NCBI GenBank assembly: GCA_024867545.1 | Contig: JANFNE010000025.1 | Coordinates: 862,937-926,936, forward strand | Length of the DNA stretch: 64,000 nt | Source: Phytopythium helicoides | Taxonomy: Eukaryota > Oomycota > Peronosporomycetes > Pythiales > Pythiaceae | Direction of reading: 5' to 3' | Notes under the pieces: model-generated | Databases searched by the model: none | What the model saw: the letters and a program-made list of their open reading frames with translations, nothing else | What the model was told of the DNA's origin: nothing | Part shown: positions 22,740 through 31,472 of the stretch, one piece after another | How the letters are laid out: the number at the start of each line of letters is the position of its first letter | Numbering within the stretch: position 1 is the stretch's first letter | Program-made: the position numbers and the translations under genes

Positions 22740-24275
22740 ATGGTCGTCAAGACAGCCTCATGGCTGCTTGCTGCTGCCGCAGCTAGTGCCGTGCTGGTTG
22801 ACGCGTCCGTACCCAACTGGGTGTCGTTCAACAACCCGACGGACTCGGCGTGCTACCGCAAGACCTACCTCACGAAGGAATGTCCTGCCGGCTACAACTA
22901 CGACAACATCGCCACGTGCTGGGCCCAGTGCCCCATCAACTACCCGGTCGAGTGCGGCATGGAGTGCATCCCGCAGAGCGACGACTGCGCCACTGAGATC
23001 CTGACCAAGATCGAGTCGGTCGCCAAGGTTGCCATCAATGCTGCCACCTCGGGCATCTTCGGGCAAATCAGCACCGCCAGTAAGGCTGTGCAGACTGGCG
23101 TTCAGTGCGTCACGCAGCTCTACAGTATCGGCAACAAGCTTCTCACGTACGCGAAGGAGCTCAAGGCGGACTACCCGGATACCACCGAGGAGCAGCTCAT
23201 CTTCCTGCTCAACAACACGGACTTTGCCGTTTACGACCTGCCGGTTGCTGTCACCACGTGCCTCGGACTTCCTACTCCCGCTGGTCTGGAGCAAGCCGCG
23301 GAGGTTGTCGATGTCATCGCGAAGATCCTGGAAGAGGCCATCAGTGACTCGGATGCGTTTTCGAGCGTTGAAGGATTCATTGAGTTCATCACAAGCCTCA
23401 ACTTGAGTGACCTGCTGACCAGCGAAGGCAGCGTCAGCACAAGTGACATCAGCACCTATGTTACGTCTACGTACGAGGCGGACACCGCATGTGGCGAGGA
23501 CTTGCAGACGCTGGTCAACAAGATCGTCGCGATGGTGCAAGAGATCAAGTCCGCCGATTCCTCGAGTGCGGTTGATGTTATCCGTGAGGTGGTCACCAAC
23601 TCCGAGGTCTTCCTGACGGAGATCCCTACCGTCACTAACGACTGTGTTGGCAACTACTCGAACCTGACGGAGGCGTTTGAAACCCGCGACGGCATCCGCA
23701 AGTTCTTTGAGACGGTCGCCGACAACATCATTGGCACGTCCTCGAGCTCGGATGGCACTCCTCTTACTACCACCGAGTATGCGCTGGCGATTACCGACTA
23801 CGCCCTCGGCATCATCTCGACGTTCGACCCTACGGGGATTGCCGCGATGGCAGCAGAGTTCATCGAGCCTATTTGTGGACCGACTGCTTTCCTCGGTGAG
23901 ATCGACGATGGCTCGCTCGCTGATGCTCTTGGCCTTGTTGCCGACGGCGCTGCCTTCAGCGGCAGCTACGGCACATGGACCAAGTCCGGTGATGGCAAGG
24001 TCGTCGTCTACTTCGAGAGCACCGACACGGAGGATGTAACGGTCGAGATTCACTCGGGAGGCCAGGTTGTGGCCGAGGTCGATGTCGCCAAGGGAACGAA
24101 CGTCACCTGGACGGGCAACGTGACGGCGCTTCAGGACAAGACTTTCTACCTGGACCGCTGGCGTCCGGGTATTCTTGGCATCCCGGGTTCGGGCGGCGGC
24201 TCGCTCAACATGTGGATCTCTCGCTCGTCCGCGGGCGGTCACATCGATCTCCATGCGAAGATCAACGTCAGCTAG
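22740..24275 (+). CDS. Array member 2: secreted 12-Cys family protein, 511 aa
   Basis: I do not recognise a named domain. The start at 22740 gives a signal peptide (MVVKTASWLLAAAAASAVLV), and the mature protein begins VPNWVSFNNP. Residues about 30-90 carry seven Cys, including the signature CWAQCPINYPVECGMEC. A long, probably helical region follows with Cys in GVQC, TTCLG, TACG, NDCVG and PICGPT, making twelve Cys, an even number suited to disulfides. Several N-glycosylation sites (NNTD, NYSN, NLTE) fit secretion. The last 120 residues are beta-rich (GSYGTWTKSGDG, DRWRPGILG, GGGSLNMW) and end HAKINVS. The body is the same at protein level as that of member 3, as far as I can read. An apoplastic or cell-surface role is only a guess. 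Confidence 0.88.
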   Translation: MVVKTASWLLAAAAASAVLVDASVPNWVSFNNPTDSACYRKTYLTKECPAGYNYDNIATCWAQCPINYPVECGMECIPQSDDCATEILTKIESVAKVAINAATSGIFGQISTASKAVQTGVQCVTQLYSIGNKLLTYAKELKADYPDTTEEQLIFLLNNTDFAVYDLPVAVTTCLGLPTPAGLEQAAEVVDVIAKILEEAISDSDAFSSVEGFIEFITSLNLSDLLTSEGSVSTSDISTYVTSTYEADTACGEDLQTLVNKIVAMVQEIKSADSSSAVDVIREVVTNSEVFLTEIPTVTNDCVGNYSNLTEAFETRDGIRKFFETVADNIIGTSSSSDGTPLTTTEYALAITDYALGIISTFDPTGIAAMAAEFIEPICGPTAFLGEIDDGSLADALGLVADGAAFSGSYGTWTKSGDGKVVVYFESTDTEDVTVEIHSGGQVVAEVDVAKGTNVTWTGNVTALQDKTFYLDRWRPGILGIPGSGGGSLNMWISRSSAGGHIDLHAKINVS

Positions 24276-25165
24276 ATAGATGGTCGGGAAAGCTGGGCGG
24301 TGGTTGTTTTTGAGTGTTGTTTTGGTAGCGGACTAAGCACGGTAAAGATGGTGTCAAAAGAGATGACCTTCATCAAGTGTCCTTGTCACTCTATCGTTGA
24401 GCCCTTCAGTCGGTCGCGCGCAAGACCTGTTCATGTCTATAGTACTGTACACGCCATGAACTTGTTGACCCCGACGATACGATTCAAAATCTCACACCGC
24501 GGGAATTCAACGATCGGTACGGGTCGTTGAGCATTCAGCTCGACTCGAATGGAAGGTCAGCAGTGTAAGCCCAGGACTTGAGTCTGGATTCTTTGAATGG
24601 CACACATCAAGCTATCTCGACGTCCAGACCACTAGCGTGAGCTCGACATGTACACATGGATACGGGGTTGAAGGATTGAAGCGGGCGGGATCTTTGAGTG
24701 AACGGCTGGACGATGGCGGGACACTTGTATTACAACGACGCGCTGCTCAAGCGCGAGCTGTAAACCCATCGAATTCACCCATGAGATCGGCAATTGGTGC
24801 TGCCACTCGACGACAGAAATCCTCTGTGCGCCAACCGTACATCGCTACCATGTGCTCCGGGGGACTAATCCGTCCCACTTCCCCCTTCGAGTGCGCCATG
24901 CGCTCATCCTGCTGCTCCGAGATGTCCAGGATGAAGAAAGACTGGCAGCGTAAAGGCCCGCACAGCACATCCCGAGGTGTGCCAACGACACTACCGAAAA
25001 GCCAACTGCACGGCGCAGAGAATTGTCATCGGTCCGTCACTGCTCCCTCGAGCGTGTCAAAGCTCCACGACGCGACGTCATTCGATGCGGGTCTCGCATC
25101 TTTCTCATCTATTTACAGCCAATGGAAGAGCGAGTAGGACCATGAAACGTCATATGATTGGCTAA
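22812..25165 (+). repeat. Segmental duplication, copy A (about 2.35 kb)
   Basis: This block recurs at 26312-28665 at a constant offset of 3500 bp. I saw roughly ten substitutions and no indels. It starts abruptly at CCCAACTGGG, inside member 2 just after its signal peptide, and ends near GATTGGCTAATTC beyond the 3' spacer. Confidence 0.93.
24747..25121 (-). pseudogene. Possible gene fragment in the duplicated spacer, copy A
   Basis: On the minus strand a protein-like stretch reads ASWSFDTLEGAVTDR, then an in-frame TGA near 25041, then SWLFGSVVGTPRDVLCG, SFFILDISEQQDERM and AAPIADLMGEFDGF to a stop near 24749. The frame is open on both sides of the TGA. I do not recognise the family. The same fragment with the same TGA is in copy B (28247-28621). 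It may be a gene relic, or chance. Confidence 0.3.
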
Positions 25166-25700
25166 TTCATTTCGACGAAAGCGGGGTATTCGCGCATGAC
25201 ATATGACAGAAATGGATGCTAATGATAAGCCGCACAAAGAGAGTACTGTAGCACCCCGGCAAAGGAATGAACGTCAAGATGAGAAGAGAGTGTGGCTTGA
25301 GGAGTCCGCACTGTAGGAAGATCCCAGACACTGGTGTACATGATGTTACGATAGGGGAGATGAGGATATTGCTGCACCCTCCTTTCCTACGATCAACTCG
25401 GGAGAAAGAGCCGCCAAAACTTGAAAGAGTCGCCAAAACTCCGAGCTAGAATCGATTGCACAGAACAAATTACTATAGCTGGCGTCAATTTGCGGCTGCC
25501 TGAGTTTTAGTAGATCGGAGCGTCGTTGCGCAAGGTTGAATCTGCAATACAAGAATCTGAATACAAGCAGATCTCGTTCCCATACGTCTTGCATGGGGTC
25601 TGCTGGAGTATCATTACCCCATTTTTTGGCTTGATGAACACCTTTTGACCAGTGCTCGAACTTTTCGACAACGATAACCAAAAGTGCCCCCATTTCATTC
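25166..25700. other. About 530-bp segment present only between members 2 and 3
   Basis: The equivalent spacer between members 3 and 4 passes directly from the end of the duplication (28665) to the shared promoter region (28675), while here about 530 extra bases intervene. A minus-strand frame at 25693-25346 encodes 115 protein-like residues (ALLVIVVEKFEHWSKGVHQA, then DVWERDLLVFRFL) with no domain I can name. No clear terminal inverted repeats or target duplication was found. It could be a mobile-element fragment or ancestral sequence lost from the other spacer. Confidence 0.4.
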
Positions 25701-26161
25701 TTAGTGCGCGACTAATGAAATTGTCAACTCCGTATACTTTGTCTGACTAGATAGTGTACGGTTCCATCCTCGACTCCGTAATCGCCATCATACACTGGAT
25801 CAACAATCGTGTGCTACAGGTGAACCTGATAAATGGCGTGGCCTATTTACGCCGTAAGAAGCGTAGAATTCTCACTCTTGCATAACGTTTAGCAGTTCGG
25901 AGACCACCAATCATCACCGCTTTCATGCAGATCACATGAGCGTCATCGAGAAAGCTTGAAGGCGAAGTGGCCCTTCTTGCGAACATGCGCGAATCCGACA
26001 CGATCGTGCCAATTCCCGTGAGCCCATCGTCGCGCGACTGCTCAGTACGGTCTTGGCTTCTTGCCGCTCGTCCTCTCCTCACGAGACCCTCAGTTCCAAA
26101 TCTTCCACAGCGAAGATACTCTGCAGCATACCAGTGCTGTAGGTGCAACTCGGAGACGACC
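25700..26161 (+). repeat. Upstream region of member 3, related to that of member 4
   Basis: Recognisable tracts match 28677-29232: CCGTATACTTTGTCTGACTA, GCAGATCACATGAGCGTCA, and the last 60 bp before the start codon (TCTTCCACAGCGAAGATACT). An Inr/FPR-like element is at 26090-26106, 56 bp above the ATG, the same distance as in member 4. The upstream halves of members 3 and 4 therefore share descent, unlike that of member 2. Confidence 0.7.
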
Positions 26162-27775
26162 ATGTTCGCCATCGCCAAACGTCTGGCGCTCGCGGCTGCG
26201 GCCATCGCCGCCTGCACCCACGCCCAGACGACTCAGCAGCAGACCCAGTCCGATGCGGGGACCGTCGCCCCTGCCTCCAGCGGAAGCAGCGCCTCCACGA
26301 CGTCAAAGGTGCCCAACTGGGTGTCGTTCAACAACCCGACCGACTCGGCGTGCTACCGCAAGACCTACCTCACGAAGGAATGTCCTGCCGGCTACAACTA
26401 CGACAACATCGCCACGTGCTGGGCCCAGTGCCCCATCAACTACCCGGTCGAGTGCGGCATGGAGTGCATCCCGCAGAGCGACGACTGCGCCACTGAGATC
26501 CTGACCAAGATCGAGTCGGTCGCCAAGGTTGCCATCAATGCTGCCACCTCGGGCATCTTCGGACAAATCAGCACCGCCAGTAAGGCTGTGCAGACTGGCG
26601 TTCAGTGCGTCACGCAGCTCTACAGTATCGGCAACAAGCTTCTCACGTACGCGAAGGAGCTCAAGGCGGACTACCCGGACACCACCGAGGAGCAGCTCAT
26701 CTTCCTGCTCAACAACACGGACTTTGCCGTTTACGACCTGCCGGTTGCTGTCACCACGTGCCTCGGACTTCCTACTCCCGCTGGTCTGGAGCAAGCCGCG
26801 GAGGTTGTCGATGTCATCGCGAAGATCCTGGAAGAGGCCATCAGTGACTCGGATGCGTTTTCGAGCGTTGAAGGATTCATTGAGTTCATCACAAGCCTCA
26901 ACTTGAGTGACCTGCTGACCAGCGAAGGCAGCGTCAGCACAAGTGACATCAGCACCTATGTTACGTCTACGTACGAGGCGGACACCGCATGTGGCGAGGA
27001 CTTGCAGACGCTGGTCAACAAGATCGTCGCGATGGTGCAAGAGATCAAGTCCGCCGATTCCTCGAGTGCGGTTGATGTTATCCGTGAGGTGGTCACCAAC
27101 TCCGAGGTCTTCCTGACGGAGATCCCTACCGTCACTAACGACTGTGTTGGCAACTACTCGAACCTGACGGAGGCGTTTGAAACCCGCGACGGCATCCGCA
27201 AGTTCTTTGAGACGGTCGCCGACAACATCATTGGCACGTCCTCGAGCTCGGATGGCACTCCTCTTACTACCACCGAGTATGCGCTGGCGATTACCGACTA
27301 CGCCCTCGGCATCATCTCGACGTTCGACCCTACGGGGATTGCCGCGATGGCAGCAGAGTTCATCGAGCCTATTTGTGGACCGACTGCTTTCCTCGGTGAG
27401 ATCGACGATGGCTCGCTCGCTGATGCTCTTGGCCTTGTTGCCGACGGCGCTGCCTTCAGCGGCAGCTACGGCACATGGACCAAGTCCGGTGATGGCAAGG
27501 TCGTCGTCTACTTCGAGAGCACCGACACGGAGGATGTAACGGTCGAGATTCACTCGGGAGGCCAGGTTGTGGCCGAGGTCGATGTCGCCAAGGGAACGAA
27601 CGTCACCTGGACGGGCAACGTGACGGCGCTTCAGGACAAGACTTTCTACCTGGACCGCTGGCGTCCGGGTATTCTTGGCATCCCGGGTTCGGGCGGCGGC
27701 TCGCTCAACATGTGGATCTCTCGCTCGTCCGCGGGCGGTCACATCGATCTCCATGCGAAGATCAACGTCAGCTAG
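26162..27775 (+). CDS. Array member 3: chimeric secreted 12-Cys protein, 537 aa
   Basis: The start at 26162 is chosen because it begins the signal peptide MFAIAKRLALAAAAIAACTHA; the frame is open further upstream, but that sequence is the promoter region. A roughly 30-residue Gln/Ser/Thr linker follows (QQQTQSDAG, then SSGSSASTTS). Up to about nt 26311 the gene matches member 4. From CCCAACTGGG at 26312 onward it is almost identical to member 2, with only about three synonymous differences seen across the body. It is therefore a recombinant with the promoter, signal and linker of one paralogue and the mature domain of another. Cys pattern, glycosylation sites and C-terminus are as in member 2. 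Confidence 0.88.
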   Translation: MFAIAKRLALAAAAIAACTHAQTTQQQTQSDAGTVAPASSGSSASTTSKVPNWVSFNNPTDSACYRKTYLTKECPAGYNYDNIATCWAQCPINYPVECGMECIPQSDDCATEILTKIESVAKVAINAATSGIFGQISTASKAVQTGVQCVTQLYSIGNKLLTYAKELKADYPDTTEEQLIFLLNNTDFAVYDLPVAVTTCLGLPTPAGLEQAAEVVDVIAKILEEAISDSDAFSSVEGFIEFITSLNLSDLLTSEGSVSTSDISTYVTSTYEADTACGEDLQTLVNKIVAMVQEIKSADSSSAVDVIREVVTNSEVFLTEIPTVTNDCVGNYSNLTEAFETRDGIRKFFETVADNIIGTSSSSDGTPLTTTEYALAITDYALGIISTFDPTGIAAMAAEFIEPICGPTAFLGEIDDGSLADALGLVADGAAFSGSYGTWTKSGDGKVVVYFESTDTEDVTVEIHSGGQVVAEVDVAKGTNVTWTGNVTALQDKTFYLDRWRPGILGIPGSGGGSLNMWISRSSAGGHIDLHAKINVS

Positions 27776-28665
27776 ATAGATGGTCGGGAAAGCTGGGCGG
27801 TGGTTGTTTTTGAGTGTTGTTTTGGTAGCGGACTAAGCACGGTAAAGATGGTGTCAAAAGAGATGACCTTCATCAAGTGTCCTTGTCACTCTATCGTTGA
27901 GCCCTTCAGTCGGTCGCGCGCAAGACCTGTTCATGTCTATAGTACTGTACACGCCATGAACTTGTTGACCCCGACGATACGATTCAAAATCTCACACCGC
28001 GGGAATTCAACGATCGGTACGGGTCGTTGAGCATTCAGCTCGACTCGAATGGAAGGTCAGCAGTGTAAGCCCAGGACTTGAGTCTGGATTCTTTGAATGG
28101 CACACATCAAGCTATCTCGACGTCCAGACCACTAGCGTGAGCTCGACATGTACACATGGATACGGGGTTGAAGGATTGAAGCGGGCGGGATCTTTGAGTG
28201 AACGGCTGGACGATGGCGGGACACTTGTATTACAACGACGCGCTGCTCAAGCGCGAGCTGTAAACCCATCGAATTCACCCATGAGATCGGCAATTGGTGC
28301 TGCCACTCGACGACAGAAATCCTCTGTGCGCCAACCGTACATCGCTACCATGTGCTCCGGGGGACTAATCCGTCCCACTTCCCCCTTCAAGCGCGCCATG
28401 CGCTCATCCTGCTGCTCCGAGATCTCCAGGATGAAGAAAGACTGGCAGCGTAAAGGCCCGCACAGCACATCCCGAGGTGTGCCAACGACACTACCGAAAA
28501 GCCAACTGCACGGCGCAGAGAATTGTCATCGGTCCGTCACTGCTCCCTCGAGCGTGTCAAAGCTCCTCGACGCGACGTCATTCGATGCGGGCCTCGCATC
28601 TTTCTCATCTATTTACAGCCAATGGACGAGCGAGTAGGGCCATGTAACGCCGAATGATTGGTTAG
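26312..28665 (+). repeat. Segmental duplication, copy B (about 2.35 kb)
   Basis: Partner of 22812-25165 at offset 3500. Differences I noticed cluster at the 3' end (for example near 28389-28424, 28566 and 28627). Confidence 0.93.
28247..28621 (-). pseudogene. Possible gene fragment in the duplicated spacer, copy B
   Basis: This is the copy of the minus-strand fragment at 24747-25121, with the same in-frame TGA and minor changes (SFFILEISEQQDERM). The TGA predates the duplication. Confidence 0.3.
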
Positions 28666-29232
28666 TCATTGGTTAGCCCGCGACTAGCGAATTCGTCAAG
28701 TCCGTATACTTTGTCTGACTAGTTAGTATACGGTTCTCAAATCATACGGTACGGTAGCGTAGCGCTCCTCTCGTTTCCTAACGGTGCTCATCTCCGTCTT
28801 TACAGTCGTCATTACTTTTGTTCATATTTAGATTGTTACAGGTTGTGGGGATTCAAATGAACGTTTATATTGTCCATATTGTACGTAGTATTTTCGTTCC
28901 GGCATGCGATCTAGAAGGTTGTGGCCCGCCGATCATCTCCGCTTGCGTGCAGATCACATGAGCGTCACCGAGCCACTCGAATGCGGAGCGCCTGTGCCAT
29001 CCGCACAGCAAACGTACGCAACGCCGACACGGTCAGGTCAACTCTCGTGAGCCTCATCTAGCACGACTGCTCTATGCGGTGTTCGTGGCTTGCCGCTCGT
29101 CAGTGCGCTCTCCCGAGGTTGGTGACCTCCGACTGAAGCCTGCACGTCCCTGAGGGACTCTCACTTCCCAATCTTCCACAGCGAAGATACTCTGCAGTAC
29201 ACCAGTGCTGTAGTTGCAGCTCGAAGCCGACA
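28666..29232 (+). promoter_or_regulatory. Upstream region of member 4 with Inr/FPR-like core
   Basis: TCACTTCCCAATCTTCC at 29161-29177 is close to the oomycete Inr+FPR consensus (YCATTYYN followed by CAWTTTNYY) and lies 56 bp before the ATG. The region is related to that above member 3. Confidence 0.45.
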
Positions 29233-30837
29233 ATGTTCGCCATCGCCAAGCGTCTGACGCTCGCGGCTGCGGCCATCGCCGCCTGCGCGCATGCCCAGAC
29301 GACCCAGGAGCAGACCCAGCAGCAGACCCAAACCGATGTGGGCACCGTCGCCCCTGCCTCCAGTGGCAGCAGCGCCTCCACGACCTCGACCGTGCCCAAC
29401 TGGGTCTCGATCCCGGCCACGACCGACTCGGCGTGCTACCGCAAGACCCATATCATGAAGACGTGCCCTGTCGGCTACAACTACGACAACATTGCCACGT
29501 GCTGGGCCCAGTGCCCGATCGAGTACCCGGTCGAGTGCGGCATGGAGTGCATCCCGCAGAACGACGACTGCACCCTCGAGATCGTGGGCAAGGTCACGTC
29601 GGTCGCCACGGTCGCCGTCAACCTCGCGACGTCGGGTGTCTTTGGCCAGATCTCGGCCGCCTCCAAGGCCGTGCAGACGGGCGTCAAGTGTGCGCAGAAG
29701 CTGCTCTCGGTTACCCAGGAGGTTGTCGGCTACGCCGAGGAGCTCCAGGTCAAGTTCCCCAACACGACTGAGAGCCAGCTGCTCTACATGCTCAACCACT
29801 CGGACTTCGCCCTTGTGGACATCCCGCTTGCCGTGACCACGTGCCTTGGCCTTCAGGTTCCGAGCCAGCTTACCTGGGCTTCGGACGTCGTCAAAGTTGT
29901 CGAAAAAATCCTTCTTGAGGTCATCCAGAATGGCTCGACGGTCATTGACACCAGCAACTTCTTCAGCTACATCTCGAACGTTGGTCTCGACACAACGATC
30001 ACCACGGACCAGGATGCCGTTGACGCGCTCACGGAGATGATTAACTCTGGCGCCACGTGCGGTACGCAGCTCCAGTCGGTGATCAACAAGGTGACAAAGG
30101 CTGTGGCATCGATGAAGACGGCAGATGCCTCTACGTCGGTGTCTGCGATTCGCCTCGCCCTCTCGAACTCGGACCTGTTCCTGAACGAGATCCCGACGGT
30201 GACCAACCAGTGCGTCCAGAACCTGACTTCGGATGCCTACACCACTCGTGATACGCTGCGTGCTGCCCTCGAGGTCATCACGGACAAGCTTGTCGACTCA
30301 TCGACGACGACCGAGGGCAAGATCTTGTCTACGGTTGAGTACATTGCCAAGGTCGCGGACCTTGGTCTTGACGTCATCGCGACGTTCGACCCGACGGGTA
30401 TTGCTAACATGCTCAGCGAATTCATTCAGCCGATCTGCGGCCCCACGGCTTTCATCGGTGAGGTTGATGATGGTTCGCTGTCTGATGCGCTCGGTCTCAA
30501 GACGATGGGCAACGCGTTCACGGGCAGCTACGGCACTTGGACCAAGGCTGGCGACGATGTTGTGACCATCATTTTCGAGAGCACGGACAACAAGGATGTG
30601 ACGGTCAACATCCACTCGGGCGGCCAGCAGATCAAGCAGGTCAAGGTTGCCAAGGGCAAGACCGTTACCTGGACGTCGACCGTCTCGGCGCTGCAGGGCA
30701 AGACGCTGTACCTGGACCGTTGGCGCCCGGGTCTTCTTGGTATTCCGGGCACCGGCGGCGGTTCGCTCAACATGTGGATCCCTCGCTCGTCGGCGGGTGG
30801 CCACCTTGAGCTGCACGCCAAGCTCAACATCAGCTAA
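29233..30837 (+). CDS. Array member 4: secreted 12-Cys family protein, 534 aa
   Basis: Signal peptide MFAIAKRLTLAAAAIAACAHA is followed by a Gln/Thr/Ser linker of about 35 residues and then VPNWVSI. All twelve family Cys are conserved (CYRKTH, TCPVG, CWAQCPIEYPVECGMEC, DDCTLE, GVKC, TTCLG, ATCG, NQCVQN, PICGPT). The body differs clearly from members 2 and 3 while the last 100 residues remain close to member 1 (for example IKQVKVAKGKTVTWTSTVSA). The frame is intact. Function unknown; secretion is the only supported property. Confidence 0.88.
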   Translation: MFAIAKRLTLAAAAIAACAHAQTTQEQTQQQTQTDVGTVAPASSGSSASTTSTVPNWVSIPATTDSACYRKTHIMKTCPVGYNYDNIATCWAQCPIEYPVECGMECIPQNDDCTLEIVGKVTSVATVAVNLATSGVFGQISAASKAVQTGVKCAQKLLSVTQEVVGYAEELQVKFPNTTESQLLYMLNHSDFALVDIPLAVTTCLGLQVPSQLTWASDVVKVVEKILLEVIQNGSTVIDTSNFFSYISNVGLDTTITTDQDAVDALTEMINSGATCGTQLQSVINKVTKAVASMKTADASTSVSAIRLALSNSDLFLNEIPTVTNQCVQNLTSDAYTTRDTLRAALEVITDKLVDSSTTTEGKILSTVEYIAKVADLGLDVIATFDPTGIANMLSEFIQPICGPTAFIGEVDDGSLSDALGLKTMGNAFTGSYGTWTKAGDDVVTIIFESTDNKDVTVNIHSGGQQIKQVKVAKGKTVTWTSTVSALQGKTLYLDRWRPGLLGIPGTGGGSLNMWIPRSSAGGHLELHAKLNIS

Positions 30838-31472
30838 ACAAGCTGCGCACCCCCCTTTCTGTGCTGCCGACGCAGTAGTCCAATGAAGACTTAGTGAGAT
30901 GGAGTGAAGTCATGCTAACACAGTAACGAATTGATGTGACGTATCGTTTGTCAAGAGAGTTGTGGGCTGAGTTGATCTTTTCAAAAAGTTGAGCGGGCTC
31001 CGCGGATGCCGCCAAGTGCTTTCCATTACTGTAGTCTGTGGCAGCGACAGCTGGGACCTTGGCAATGATCGGACTTGGGATGGGCGATCTGACAAAATCC
31101 CGTGACAGAGTCAAGAGGCGGTTCGGCTGCAGATCCGTGTGCTGCACTTTTGAGGCATTCACAGCACGTGGGCAGCAGAGTGATCTTTCTTCAATCACAT
31201 GCGAGCGATAGGATAGCCGCGTGTGTACGCATCTGGTTCTTTTGAAGGCACAAAGCAGCGAGGTCGTCAACATATGCACCATCGCTGATGATGTTGGCTG
31301 GCACGAGCACACTGGATGTCGGGCAGTTGTAACACCAGCACGCCAGCACAGCGTGGATGCTGGCAAGTTCCAGCCAGGCGAGCCAATATCTAAGGTCGGT
31401 GTCATTGTCATTCTCCAATTTACCTCGACGGGTGCAAGACAGAAGCCTCATCGCGATTCCAGACACAAAGAG
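30838..31472. other. Spacer between array members 4 and 5
   Basis: About 635 bp with no gene recognised. It includes the core promoter of member 5 near its 3' end. Confidence 0.45.
31408..31424 (+). promoter_or_regulatory. Inr+FPR core promoter of member 5
   Basis: TCATTCTCCAATTTACC matches the oomycete initiator (YCATTYYN) joined to the flanking promoter region (CAWTTTNYY) without mismatch. It lies 49 bp above the start codon. A decayed version is seen in the relic near 37036. Confidence 0.65.

Noticed and set aside
22758..24254. A 498-codon open frame antisense to array member 2, and its copy at 26303-27754.
   Set aside because: It exists because codon choice in the sense gene keeps the opposite strand free of stops. 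It has no signal peptide, domain or own promoter, and its composition is the mirror of the sense gene.
24637..25137. A 166-codon plus-strand frame in the duplicated spacer, repeated at 28137-28637.
   Set aside because: It has no domain, signal or promoter. The minus-strand reading of the same DNA looks more protein-like.
25967..26161. Upstream extension of member 3 by 65 codons.
   Set aside because: The sequence lies in the shared promoter region, is not protein-like, and would bury the signal peptide.
31221..31472. Upstream extension of member 5 by 84 codons.
   Set aside because: It would include the Inr+FPR core promoter and place the signal peptide inside the protein.
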